DNA of 50,032 nt, taken from Lachnospiraceae bacterium (lineage in GTDB: Bacteria > Bacillota > Clostridia > Lachnospirales > Lachnospiraceae). A program made the position numbers and the translations under genes. The DNA lies in contig JAKSRP010000009.1 in assembly GCA_024403555.1 (NCBI GenBank), positions 1 through 50,032 of the forward strand, in the 5' to 3' direction. The number at the start of each line of letters is the position of its first letter. The stretch's first letter is position 1. This document shows positions 31,110-39,762 of the stretch, piece after piece. The notes beneath the pieces were generated by a model. That model had not been told where the DNA came from. It saw nothing but the letters and a program-made list of their open reading frames with translations, and made no database searches.

Positions 31110-32396
31110 ATGGCAAAGCGAGACTTCGAATATTATCAAAATAAATACGGTTCTGGTAGTTCTGGCAATTCCAAAAAAGTGAAATCAAGAAAGAAAATAA
31201 ATGAAAAAAAAGTTGCTCCGAAATCGAACAGACCAACCAAATCCGTTGAAGCGCCAAGAAATAGTAAAAGTGTGAAACCCGCTCCAAAGAGTCAGCCGAA
31301 AAAATCAGGCGGTTCTATCAAGGTGAACACGAAACCAAAGAACACAGACAGAAAGAAACCAAGAAAAAAGAAGAGAAAGATTTCCTGCATGGGTGTGTTA
31401 TTATCCCTTCTTTTGGTAGTGATTATTATCGCAGGCGGTGCATTTGCTGCAGTGAATAAGTTTGCAGATTCTTATATTAATCAGATCGTCACAACACCTC
31501 TTGATGAGAGTAAATATCCATTGATCACGGTTAATGAAGATAAGAACATGAAACATTATACAAACATTGTACTCTTTGGTATTGATACCCGTGAAGAGAA
31601 CATTCAGAACATCAATACACGTTCTGACTCAATCATCATCGTGTCCATCAATAACAAAACCAATGAGGTTCAGCTTACATCCGTTTATCGTGATACGGTT
31701 TGCAGTATGAATGGTGTTTATACTAAGATTGCCCACGCTTATGCGAATGGCGGTCCATCTCTTGCAATCAGCACCATCAACCGTAATTTAGATCTTAATA
31801 TTTCACAATATGCGACGGTAAACTTCAAGGTAATGGCGAATATCATCAATGCCATCGGCGGATTAGAGCTTGAGGTTGAAGCTGATTTTATTGCTGATTT
31901 GAATAAGTACATCAAAGAAGTGAATAAACTCTGTGGTGGTGATTCACCAATTTTTGAACAGGCAGGAACCTACAATTTAGACGGAAATCAGGCAGTTGCC
32001 TATGCTAGAATCCGTCATAATCAGAATGGTGATTTCTCCAGAGCAAATCGTCAGAGAATTGTATTAAAAGCCATCGAAAAGAAAGCGAAAAAAGAACCAT
32101 TACAGTTCATGGAAGCATTAAAAGATGTACTTCCACAGATTCAGACGAACATGACTCATAAGGATTTAAAACATATGATGTTCAAAGCCTTAAAGTATAA
32201 CATTGTAGGTCAGCAAGGTTTCCCTGAAGACAGAAAATTTGGACGTGTTCGTGGCATGTCCGTGAACGTACCAACTACTTTAGAAGAGAATGTAGTAGAA
32301 CTTCACAATACGTTGTTCGGTACAGAAAACTATCAGGTTAGTGAAGAATTATCCAAGATCAATCAAAAGATCATTTATCAGTCTGGATTACAGTAG
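31110..32396 (+). CDS. LytR-CpsA-Psr (LCP) family glycopolymer transferase
   Basis: 428 residues. An unusually long, very basic cytoplasmic region (about residues 1-92, rich in Lys, Ser and Pro) precedes one membrane segment (GVLLSLLLVVIIIAGGAFAA), then the extracellular LCP domain: NIVLFGIDTRE, RSDSIIIVSIN, TSVYRDTVC, KIAHAYANGGP and AYARIRHNQNGDFSRANRQR carry the conserved Asp/Arg residues. These enzymes attach wall teichoic acids or capsular polymers to peptidoglycan. The gene is monocistronic and divergent from htrA; a hairpin terminator follows. Confidence 0.95.
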   Translation: MAKRDFEYYQNKYGSGSSGNSKKVKSRKKINEKKVAPKSNRPTKSVEAPRNSKSVKPAPKSQPKKSGGSIKVNTKPKNTDRKKPRKKKRKISCMGVLLSLLLVVIIIAGGAFAAVNKFADSYINQIVTTPLDESKYPLITVNEDKNMKHYTNIVLFGIDTREENIQNINTRSDSIIIVSINNKTNEVQLTSVYRDTVCSMNGVYTKIAHAYANGGPSLAISTINRNLDLNISQYATVNFKVMANIINAIGGLELEVEADFIADLNKYIKEVNKLCGGDSPIFEQAGTYNLDGNQAVAYARIRHNQNGDFSRANRQRIVLKAIEKKAKKEPLQFMEALKDVLPQIQTNMTHKDLKHMMFKALKYNIVGQQGFPEDRKFGRVRGMSVNVPTTLEENVVELHNTLFGTENYQVSEELSKINQKIIYQSGLQ

Positions 32397-32412
32397 ACAT
32401 GATAAAGAAAAT

Positions 32413-32437
32413 GCCGAGAAGCAAATCGCTTCTCGGC
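32413..32437. terminator. Bidirectional terminator between the LCP gene and cdaR
   Basis: GCCGAGAAGC (32413-32422) and GCTTCTCGGC (32428-32437) with T-rich sequence on both outward sides. Confidence 0.85.
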
Positions 32438-32464
32438 TATTTTTATACTTCATTTTTCAATTAT

Positions 32465-33745
32465 TTATTCGTCTCGAGTATCATCCTGAGCGTCATCTTC
32501 ATCGCCACTGCCTGTCATATAGATCCGTACCTGAATTTGGGGACTCTCCTTTACGACTAATCCAGCCACCGGTAAAAGCTTCAATTCAAGATTATATTCC
32601 CCTTCTTTTAATCCAGACACATCAATTGTCGGCTTAATGGTTGCAACAGACAGGCTTGTCTGTGAATCTAAGGTTCCAGTAAATCGAAGAGTAACTGACT
32701 TGTCTAAAAATACAACACTCATATCCTGGGTTTTGCCATCAATATAGATATCCGATGCGGCAACTTCGAGCTCGTGCTGGGCTTCTTTATTGATTGTAAT
32801 ATTCACCTTAAATACCAAATCAGGATCTAAAAAGCTCACCCCTTTTGGAATTTTTAATGAGGATGCTTTGAATTCTTTTATAATAGAATCTTTGGCATCT
32901 TCTACCGATATTTCCGGAAGAATTAGTTCTTCCATTTGATTCAGGGCATCTTTTTTGCCTTTTAGCTGAACCGTTGATGGACTACACTCCGTTAAGGCAA
33001 TCTGATATCCTTCCGCCGGATTACCTTCCGTCCTTACTCTGACCGGAATACTCTTAGATTGTCCAACAACAATCTTTATAACAATCTTATTCACACTAAA
33101 TTCCCAGTCCTGAGTTTTTAATTCTTCTCCATTCTTATCATAACAAGCTGGTATCTTCTGGGTATTGATATCTTTCGTCGCACCAGAAACATCCACCATA
33201 ACCTTAGCCAATACAACTTTTGTCACTTCACTTTGCGGGCCAGTGATCATGATTGCATTCGGTGTAGCAATCGATTCGCCAACAGAGTAACCAACCTCTG
33301 GCTTTCCTTTCATGTCAATCTCAACCGGAACCTTCACGGTCTCCGCTTTTTCTACATGAAGCACCATCGTCTTATCATTATTATTCATAATCGTTATATC
33401 ATTGGCATATTTTTTTGAAACGATATGAATAGGGACAGCATTCACAGAGGATAACTCTGAAAAATCTGCATAAACCTCAAAATCTGATTTCTTAATTTTA
33501 TCAACAATGGATTTTTTCCCTTTAATTGAAAATGATACCTGACTTCCTTCAACTACACGATAGCACATCCCCTGATCTGTCAGAACATTCTCATTTCTGA
33601 TTGTAACATCTATACTACTAAACGTTCTTGTACTATCCGGATCATTCGCATTAATGATCAGCATCCACAAACACACCGATAGAATAACAGACAGCAGACG
33701 AAGTGCCAAATTACTTGAAAGAATGCGATTAATTGTTCTTTTCAT
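32465..33745 (-). CDS. cdaR: YbbR-domain protein, c-di-AMP cyclase regulator (CdaR)
   Basis: 426 residues. A single N-terminal membrane segment (about 8-30, SSNLALRLLSVILSVCLWML) is followed by an extracytoplasmic chain of several YbbR repeats (for example NVLTDQGMCYRVVEGSQVSF and VRTEGNPAEGYQIALTECSP), ending in an acidic tail (GSGDEDDAQDD). The tail is short and low-complexity. In Firmicutes CdaR binds and modulates CdaA. Here the reading frames overlap by 17 bp (33729-33745), supporting coupled synthesis. glmM, often the third gene of this operon, is not next to it. Confidence 0.93.
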   Translation of the reverse strand: MKRTINRILSSNLALRLLSVILSVCLWMLIINANDPDSTRTFSSIDVTIRNENVLTDQGMCYRVVEGSQVSFSIKGKKSIVDKIKKSDFEVYADFSELSSVNAVPIHIVSKKYANDITIMNNNDKTMVLHVEKAETVKVPVEIDMKGKPEVGYSVGESIATPNAIMITGPQSEVTKVVLAKVMVDVSGATKDINTQKIPACYDKNGEELKTQDWEFSVNKIVIKIVVGQSKSIPVRVRTEGNPAEGYQIALTECSPSTVQLKGKKDALNQMEELILPEISVEDAKDSIIKEFKASSLKIPKGVSFLDPDLVFKVNITINKEAQHELEVAASDIYIDGKTQDMSVVFLDKSVTLRFTGTLDSQTSLSVATIKPTIDVSGLKEGEYNLELKLLPVAGLVVKESPQIQVRIYMTGSGDEDDAQDDTRDE

Positions 33746-34613
33746 TCTTACTCTTTCCTTTCCATAATTTGAATTTTTTCGTATTATCTTCTGTCTGAAG
33801 CTTCAGAATCTGAAGGTGCTTTTTAATCTGGTTCTGGTCAAGTCCACGATAAATCTTCCCATTTTTCGCAAGGGAAATATCTCCTGTTTCCTCAGAAACA
33901 ATCAATGTAATACTGTCTGATATTTCACTAACGCCAATGGCAGCTCGGTGTCTTGTTCCTAATTCTTTCTCAATCTGCATATTATCGGAAAGTGGAAGAT
34001 AACAGGTCGCCGCTGCAATACGATTATTTTTTACCAAAACTGCCCCATCATGAAGTGGAGTGTTATGTTCAAAAATATTGATGAGCAGCTGAGAACTGAT
34101 CTTGGCATCTACCGGAATTCCGGTTCGCTCAATCTCATCTAGTTTATCATTCTTTTCAAATACAATAAGGGCACCGGTTTTTACCTTTCCCATATCTACA
34201 CAGGCTTTTGCAATTGCCTGAATACTTCGGTCATCAAATTGTTCTTCTGATTTTGCATTATCCTCCAAAGTGAAATTCAAAAGATCCGAAAAGATATTTC
34301 TTCGGCCAAGCGATTCTAACGCTTTACGAATTTCCGGTTGGAAAATGATAATCGCTGCAGTAATACCGATATTTAAAATACCGGATAAAATCCACATAAT
34401 CATATGAAGCTGTAACACCGAAGCGATAATGGTAAAGACAATCAATACCATAATCCCTTTGAATAAACTCCAGGCTCTGGTGTTATGAATATAGCGAATC
34501 AGCTCATAAATAATTACACTTACAATAATGATATCAACAATATCATTCGGGCGGATTACCGGCAACGAAAACATACTCAGATAGTTTTGTATATTAATCC
34601 AAATACTTTGCAT
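33729..34613 (-). CDS. cdaA: Membrane diadenylate cyclase CdaA
   Basis: 294 residues. Three membrane helices span about residues 22-95, a coiled linker follows, then the DisA_N cyclase domain with the DGA motif (NTPLHDGAVLV) and the RHR motif (ELGTRHRAAIGVSE). It makes c-di-AMP from two ATP, controlling potassium and osmolyte transport and wall homeostasis. The C-terminal tail is basic (KKFKLWKGKSKNEKNN). It lies third in an operon starting at 36032, after two membrane genes of unknown role. Confidence 0.95.
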   Translation of the reverse strand: MQSIWINIQNYLSMFSLPVIRPNDIVDIIIVSVIIYELIRYIHNTRAWSLFKGIMVLIVFTIIASVLQLHMIMWILSGILNIGITAAIIIFQPEIRKALESLGRRNIFSDLLNFTLEDNAKSEEQFDDRSIQAIAKACVDMGKVKTGALIVFEKNDKLDEIERTGIPVDAKISSQLLINIFEHNTPLHDGAVLVKNNRIAAATCYLPLSDNMQIEKELGTRHRAAIGVSEISDSITLIVSEETGDISLAKNGKIYRGLDQNQIKKHLQILKLQTEDNTKKFKLWKGKSKNEKNN

Positions 34614-34627
34614 ACTATAATACCTGC

Positions 34628-35587
34628 CTATTCTTTATTACGTTCTCGAAAACGAATCAGACCTTTTTGCTGTCTGGCAATAGTCTTAACATTTACATTC
34701 TCTTCAGAAACCTTTACCTTTGGAACTGCTTTGACATAGTAAAAATATTCATCATCCTCAAATTCGAGAATTTCTGAACGGCTATAATCAAGAACCACTC
34801 GATAAAACTGTAAAAGTTCCATAACAGCAGAAGAAATAATCATGGTAATGATTACGTTCCATATGTTGCTGCTTAATTCAAAGAAGAAACATCCATACAT
34901 ATATAAAACTGCATAGACGATCGCTGCAATCGGAACAGATAAATACCAGGAATAATTAAATCTCATACGGGAAATCTGACGTGCTAATACAGCAATAACT
35001 GTCATAACAACTAAGCAGACAACCATCTCTTTGTTCTCTACCATCGTATCAATGATGCATTGATACATCGCAGTTCCGGTTGATGCAAGTTCAAAAGCCT
35101 TCATAGCACCATTTAAGGATGTAAGGAAATAATAAATCACAATTCCCGCAAGCATAGGGGCAATACCAAGCACCCCACAGTTAATTCCTACATAAAGTGG
35201 TATCATCGCCGAAAGCGGAGTCGGCAGTAAGATAAATGTAAGCAAAGCAATATATCCATATTTTGTAAAGTTTCGATTATATACACCATAAAAGAGGATT
35301 ACCCCAAACAGAAAAAGGAGAGATACATCAATGGTATACGTCGACAAATAGTACATGCACAAAAGAATGAATACCGGATAGATATAAGCAAATGGAATAA
35401 ATGAGCAGGCAATTGCTGCAATGATTGCCACATGCTTTCCCTGCATAGTATCAGAAGCCCCAAAAATATTGCTGAGTGATACTAAGGTCAGTATCATAAT
35501 CAGAAACTTCCCAAGAATACGCATAATCTGGCTTCTTCGATCAATCAGGCTATTGAGTTTTTCTCTAAGACTAAATACTTTCTGCAT
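34628..35587 (-). CDS. Unknown polytopic membrane protein upstream of cdaA
   Basis: 319 residues with about nine or ten hydrophobic segments between residues 20 and 260, then a hydrophilic C-terminal tail (EFEDDEYFYYVKAVPKVKVS onward). The basic N-terminus MQKVFSLREK overlaps the 3' end of the preceding gene by 17 bp, and cdaA begins 14 bp downstream, so all four genes look co-transcribed. I do not recognise the family. A transporter, or a membrane partner of the CdaA complex, is possible, but no motif decides this. Confidence 0.7.
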   Translation of the reverse strand: MQKVFSLREKLNSLIDRRSQIMRILGKFLIMILTLVSLSNIFGASDTMQGKHVAIIAAIACSFIPFAYIYPVFILLCMYYLSTYTIDVSLLFLFGVILFYGVYNRNFTKYGYIALLTFILLPTPLSAMIPLYVGINCGVLGIAPMLAGIVIYYFLTSLNGAMKAFELASTGTAMYQCIIDTMVENKEMVVCLVVMTVIAVLARQISRMRFNYSWYLSVPIAAIVYAVLYMYGCFFFELSSNIWNVIITMIISSAVMELLQFYRVVLDYSRSEILEFEDDEYFYYVKAVPKVKVSEENVNVKTIARQQKGLIRFRERNKE

Positions 35588-36032
35588 CCAGTTCTTCCTC
35601 CAGTTTCTTCTTCAAATCCTTTGGCTTTGTATCCTCCGGTTTTGCCTTGGTTTCATATTCAAAATACAATCGGTTCAGATTTTTCTTATATTCCTTCACA
35701 CGTGGCATAGCTTCGTCATAATCCTTCTGAGCACGATTGTAGGTAATCATCGCATTAATCACTATAAACAGGATATAAAGGCCAATCAGGATAAATCGAT
35801 AATAATTCGTCTCCTTCTGAGCAATAAGCGGCACCACATATTGCATCAGTAAAAGCATCGCAAGCCCAACAACCATCCAGAAAAAGACACTACTAACGAC
35901 GATACTTTTTAATACTTCTATTCTAATATATTGTTTTTTATGATATTGACTAAGATCTAAGTCTTTTGTTCCTTCACCAGCTTCATAAATTGCCATCTTA
36001 GTCATAAGCTTTACGCGTTCTTCACTAATCAT
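35571..36032 (-). CDS. Small membrane protein of unknown function, first gene of the cda operon
   Basis: 153 residues. A hydrophilic N-terminal half (AIYEAGEGTKDLDLSQYHKKQ) leads to two membrane helices (about 48-70 and 80-103), followed by a charged, probably coiled C-terminus with KKNLNRLYFEYETKAKPEDT and an EELDAES end. The start follows AAGGAGCC. No known family is recognised. Its position and 17-bp overlap with the next membrane gene suggest the two proteins act as a pair. Confidence 0.7.
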   Translation of the reverse strand: MISEERVKLMTKMAIYEAGEGTKDLDLSQYHKKQYIRIEVLKSIVVSSVFFWMVVGLAMLLLMQYVVPLIAQKETNYYRFILIGLYILFIVINAMITYNRAQKDYDEAMPRVKEYKKNLNRLYFEYETKAKPEDTKPKDLKKKLEEELDAESI

Positions 36033-36080
36033 CGTAAGGCTCCTTCTTCAAACTTCTTCAAATACTTCTATTCATTCTAA

Positions 36081-36111
36081 GGGAAAGACTTTTCCCCTAA
36101 ATTATATTATA
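36081..36111 (-). promoter_or_regulatory. Promoter of the cda operon with a hairpin at the start site
   Basis: An extended -10, TGCTATAAT (hexamer 36111-36106 on the minus strand), is followed by GGGAAA-N4-TTTCCC (36081-36096) near the expected start. No good -35 is seen. Confidence 0.5.
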
Positions 36112-36135
36112 GCATATCTCTACTCTTTTGGATTA

Positions 36136-36162
36136 AAAAAAAGAGTTTCGCAAGCGAAACTC
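36136..36162 (-). terminator. Terminator of the orphan LytTR gene
   Basis: GAGTTTCGC-AA-GCGAAACTC (36143-36162) is followed on the minus strand by eight Ts. The same palindrome, differing only in the two central bases, occurs in the ileS leader at 12171-12190. Confidence 0.8.
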
Positions 36163-36182
36163 CTTTCCTCATCATTTGTTCT

Positions 36183-36560
36183 TTATAACGGTTTCCCATA
36201 AAAATCAATGATTTTGTTCTTTGTATCATGATAACGCTGCTTACTGATTGGAATGCTTGTTCCATCGAGTAATTCGATCGCTTTCGCATCATAGCTTCGA
36301 AGATACTCAAGATTCACGATATAGCTCTTGTGACATCTTGCAAAAGAATCCCCTTCTAACTGATGCTCTAAATCACTGATTTTACCATAATACTCAATTA
36401 CTTGATTTTTGCAAATCAAACGAAGCTTACGGACAGAACTTTCTGCATAAATGATTTCATCTAAGAAAACACGAATAACCTTCTTTGATACATTCACAAA
36501 GATGCATCTTCTCTCATCCATGATCACTTCATTCTCACCGTTTTTAATTATCACCCTCAT
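36183..36560 (-). CDS. Stand-alone LytTR DNA-binding protein
   Basis: 125 residues with only a LytTR domain: RVFLDEIIYAESSVRKLRL, ARCHKSYIVNLEYLRSYD and TSIPISKQRYHDTKNK. There is no receiver domain, so phosphorylation control is not expected. The domain is similar to the C-terminus of the response regulator at 19256-19969 (for example IIYAES, CHKS, PIS), so the two could share binding sites. It is monocistronic, with its own Shine-Dalgarno AAAGGGAG and a terminator, 150 bp upstream of the cda operon. Confidence 0.88.
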   Translation of the reverse strand: MRVIIKNGENEVIMDERRCIFVNVSKKVIRVFLDEIIYAESSVRKLRLICKNQVIEYYGKISDLEHQLEGDSFARCHKSYIVNLEYLRSYDAKAIELLDGTSIPISKQRYHDTKNKIIDFYGKPL

Positions 36561-36683
36561 GTTATATACTCCCTTTTTTCAACTACTTCTTATATTTTAC
36601 AGTATATGGAAATATATGTAAAGATAACTATCTACAAAAAACTGTTCTTTATTTTATACATTATAATAATCTATCATTTCATG

Positions 36684-37610
36684 CTATTCCATAAACAATG
36701 GTGTGGAGTAATAACGATCACCACTGTCTGGTAATAAAGCAACAATTGTTTTACCCTTATTTTCCGGACGTTTTGCAAGTTCGATTGCTGCGAAGAATGC
36801 TGCACCAGAGGAAATACCAACTAACACACCTTCTTTTTTTGCAATCATCTTGCTTGTTGCAAATGCATCGTCGCTGTCAATTGGAAGTACTTCATCATAA
36901 ATTTCAGTATTTAATACAGATGGAACAAATCCTGCACCAATTCCCTGAATCTTATGTGGACCTCCTTTTCCTGTAGAAAGTACTGGAGAATCACTTGGTT
37001 CAACAGCTACAATCTGAATGTCTTTGTTTTGTTCTTTTAAATATTCGCCAACACCAGTTAAGGTACCGCCAGTACCTACGCCAGCTACAAAGATGTCTAC
37101 ATTCCCTTCTGTATCTCTCCAGATTTCAGGGCCTGTTGTTGCTTTATGAATCGCAGCATTTGCAGGGTTGTCAAACTGAGCAGGAATAAAGCTTCCTTCA
37201 ATAGAAGCAGCTAATTCTTCTGCTTTTTCAATCGCACCTTTCATTCCACGGGCACCTTCTGTTAATACGATTTCAGCACCATATGCCTTTAAGATGTTAC
37301 GTCTTTCTACAGACATTGTCTCAGGCATCGTTAAAATCATCTTATATCCTTTGATAGCCGCTACGGTTGCAAGACCAATACCCGTATTGCCGGAAGTTGG
37401 TTCAATAATTGTAGCACCTGGCTTTAAGATGCCTCTTTTTTCTGCATCTTCAATCATTGCAAGTCCAATACGGTCCTTTGCACTTCCAGCCGGATTAAAA
37501 TATTCTAACTTTGCAACAACCCTTGCTTCTAATCCTAATTCTTCTTTAATATTGCAAAATTCCACAAGCGGAGTATTGCCAATTAATTCTATTGCACTAT
37601 TATAAATCAT
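36684..37610 (-). CDS. cysK: Cysteine synthase A (O-acetylserine sulfhydrylase)
   Basis: 308 residues, a PLP enzyme of fold type II. It joins O-acetylserine and sulfide to make cysteine. Signatures are GNTPLVEF, the PLP lysine in [39 protein letters not shown] and [11 protein letters not shown] near the C-terminus. The start follows AAAGGAGG. The gene stands alone. Confidence 0.96.
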   Translation of the reverse strand: MIYNSAIELIGNTPLVEFCNIKEELGLEARVVAKLEYFNPAGSAKDRIGLAMIEDAEKRGILKPGATIIEPTSGNTGIGLATVAAIKGYKMILTMPETMSVERRNILKAYGAEIVLTEGARGMKGAIEKAEELAASIEGSFIPAQFDNPANAAIHKATTGPEIWRDTEGNVDIFVAGVGTGGTLTGVGEYLKEQNKDIQIVAVEPSDSPVLSTGKGGPHKIQGIGAGFVPSVLNTEIYDEVLPIDSDDAFATSKMIAKKEGVLVGISSGAAFFAAIELAKRPENKGKTIVALLPDSGDRYYSTPLFME

Positions 37611-37631
37611 TTTCTATTCCTCCTTTTTATA

Positions 37632-37669
37632 AATATCATGGATATTCATACCTAAATACTATTATATCA
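37632..37669 (-). promoter_or_regulatory. cysK promoter and leader palindrome
   Basis: An extended -10, TGATATAAT (hexamer 37666-37661), lies upstream of a perfect palindrome AATATC-ATG-GATATT (37632-37646) in the short leader. The palindrome is a candidate operator for sulfur or cysteine control, which cannot be confirmed here. Confidence 0.45.
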
Positions 37670-37770
37670 TAGGAATTTCGCTCTTTGTATGAAACTTTAT
37701 ACAATTTTCTTTCATTTTTAAACCAATATGATTCTATTTCTTTATTTATTTCAATGTTTATGAATTTTTC

Positions 37771-37799
37771 TTGACCGAATATTTCATTTCGTGTATAGT
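37771..37799 (+). promoter_or_regulatory. Promoter of amtB-glnB
   Basis: TTGACC (37771-37776) and TATAGT (37794-37799) with a 17-bp spacer; the start should be near 37806. Confidence 0.75.
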
Positions 37800-37815
37800 C
37801 TCAAATGTGAAAAGC

Positions 37816-37860
37816 AAAGGCGCTTAAGGATATCCATTCTTAGGTGCCTTTTCATTTTTC
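37816..37860 (+). terminator. Attenuator-like hairpin in the amtB-glnB leader
   Basis: The 16-base arms 37816-37831 and 37836-37851 pair fully when G-U pairs are allowed (loop ATCC) and are followed by T-rich TTTCATTTTTC. It lies about 10 nt after the predicted transcript start and about 40 bp before the coding sequence, so it could cut transcription short under some conditions. Confidence 0.6.
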
Positions 37861-37892
37861 TTTTGAGTTATATTATTAGGAGGATAAAACTT

Positions 37893-39659
37893 ATGACAAC
37901 AAATGAAGTATTACAAATTGTAAACGAGAACCTGTTTGCCGTATGGTTCTTGATCGGTGCAGCACTGGTATTCTGGATGCAGGCTGGTTTCGCTATGGTT
38001 GAAGCTGGTTTTACACGTGCGAAGAATGCCGGAAACATTATTATGAAAAACCTGATGGACTTTTGTATCGGTACCGTCGTTTTCATTTTAATCGGTTCTT
38101 CCCTTTTATTAGGAGAAGATTTCATCGGATTTATTGGTAAGCCTGGCTTTGATATCTTTACAAGCTATGCAAACTTCGATTTCTCTGGTTTTGTATTTAA
38201 CTTAGTTTTCTGTGCAACAACCGCAACAATCGTATCCGGTGCCATGGCAGAACGAACAAAATTCTCATCCTACTGTGTTTATTCTGCGATCCTTTCCGCA
38301 ATCGTATATCCAATTGAAGCACATTGGACATGGGGTGGCGGCTGGTTAGCTCAGATTGGTTTCCACGATTTCGCTGGTTCTAACTGTATTCATATGGTAG
38401 GTGGTACTGCTGCTTTAATCGGTGCAGCAATCCTTGGACCTCGTATTGGTAAATTCACAAAAGACAAATCAGGCAGTGTTGTTAAAGTCAATGCGATTCC
38501 TGGTCACAACTTACCACTTGGTGCTTTAGGTGTATTCATCTTATGGCTTGGCTGGTATGGATTTAACGGTGCTGCTGCAACAAGCGTTCCACAGCTCGGA
38601 TCCATTTTCTTAACAACTACCGTTGCTCCTGCAGTTGCTACTGTAGTATGTATGATCTTTACATGGGTAAAATACGGTGCACCTGACGTTTCCATGTGTT
38701 TAAATGCATCTCTTGCAGGTTTAGTTGCAATCACTGCTCCATGTGACGTAACAGACTGTGTTGGTGCAACCATCATCGGTGCTGTTGCCGGTGTGTTAGT
38801 CGTATTTGGTGTATGGTTCTTAGATAACGTATTACATATTGATGACCCTGTAGGTGCCGTAGCAGTACATTTCTTAAACGGTGTATGGGGAACTCTTGCA
38901 ACTGGTTTATTTGCAACAAATACAGCTCCTGGTTATTCCATCGCAAACAAAGCCGGCGAAGAAATTACTGGTTTATTCTACGGTGGTGGTTTTGAATTAT
39001 TAGGACTTCAGATTATTGGTCTCGTTGCTACTATGGCATGGGCTGCAGTCACAATTACTATCGCATTCTACCTCATCAAGGCTACTCTTGGTCTTCGTGT
39101 AGAAGCTGAAGAAGAAATCCTTGGTCTTGATATCACTGAACATGATCTTGCAAGCTCTTATGCTGACTTTGCACTTGCTTCTAACATCAACAACTTCTCT
39201 TCCGGAATGATTGCTGATTTACCTGAAAATCCGGTACCAATCGATGAAGCAGTTCCTGTGGAACTTAAGAGTGAAGGTCTTGCTGCAACAGATGTTCCAA
39301 CTGGCTTAACTAAGATTACAATTTATGCTAAACAGAGCAAATTTGATGATTTAAATGCTGCTATGACAGCAATCGGTATCACTGGTATGACAGTTACAAA
39401 CGTTTTAGGCTGTGGTGTACAGCACGGACGTGTCAGCAAATACCGTGGTGTTGACATGGCTATGAACTTAATTCCTAAAATTCAGGTTGATATCGTAGTT
39501 GCAAGCATCGATCCAGCGAAAGTAATCGCTGCTGCGAAAAAAGCGCTTTATACAGGTAATACCGGCGACGGTAAGATTTTTGTATACAACGTAGCAAATG
39601 CAATCCGAATCAGTTCTGGCGTTGAAGGAAAAGAAGCTTTGGATAATTATTACTGGTAA
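37893..39659 (+). CDS. amtB: Ammonium transporter fused to a PII signalling domain
   Basis: 588 residues from ATG 37893, chosen because AGGAGG (37878-37883) precedes it and the longer frame to 37791 runs into the promoter. Residues 1 to about 415 form an Amt channel of 11 membrane helices with WMQAGFAMVEAGFTR, AHWTWGGGWL and HMVGGTAALIGA, and pore-type histidines in VAVHFLNGVWG. After a linker rich in acidic residues and proline, a GlnB/PII domain runs from about 475 (LTKITIYAKQSKFDDL) to GDGKIFVYNVANAIRI. The T-loop is shorter than usual but keeps a tyrosine in KYRGVDM. The fused PII probably gates its own channel according to ATP, ADP and 2-oxoglutarate. Confidence 0.94.
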   Translation: MTTNEVLQIVNENLFAVWFLIGAALVFWMQAGFAMVEAGFTRAKNAGNIIMKNLMDFCIGTVVFILIGSSLLLGEDFIGFIGKPGFDIFTSYANFDFSGFVFNLVFCATTATIVSGAMAERTKFSSYCVYSAILSAIVYPIEAHWTWGGGWLAQIGFHDFAGSNCIHMVGGTAALIGAAILGPRIGKFTKDKSGSVVKVNAIPGHNLPLGALGVFILWLGWYGFNGAAATSVPQLGSIFLTTTVAPAVATVVCMIFTWVKYGAPDVSMCLNASLAGLVAITAPCDVTDCVGATIIGAVAGVLVVFGVWFLDNVLHIDDPVGAVAVHFLNGVWGTLATGLFATNTAPGYSIANKAGEEITGLFYGGGFELLGLQIIGLVATMAWAAVTITIAFYLIKATLGLRVEAEEEILGLDITEHDLASSYADFALASNINNFSSGMIADLPENPVPIDEAVPVELKSEGLAATDVPTGLTKITIYAKQSKFDDLNAAMTAIGITGMTVTNVLGCGVQHGRVSKYRGVDMAMNLIPKIQVDIVVASIDPAKVIAAAKKALYTGNTGDGKIFVYNVANAIRISSGVEGKEALDNYYW

Positions 39660-39689
39660 TATTTTTATCTACATATTAATACTGACCAG

Positions 39690-39744
39690 ATTGCGAATGA
39701 TTCGCAATCAAAAAACCCCTGTCACCGAAGTGACAGGGGTTTTA
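39690..39744. terminator. Double hairpin terminator between amtB-glnB and ddh
   Basis: ATTGCGAA-TGA-TTCGCAAT (39690-39708) is followed by CCCCTGTCAC-CGAA-GTGACAGGGG (39716-39739), with A and T runs on both sides; it serves both convergent genes. Confidence 0.85.
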
Positions 39745-39762
39745 TCATTTTCAAGATATTTC

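Noticed and set aside
37791-37892. Longer N-terminus for AmtB-PII
   Set aside because: The extension begins inside the -35/-10 region, and AGGAGG directly precedes ATG 37893.
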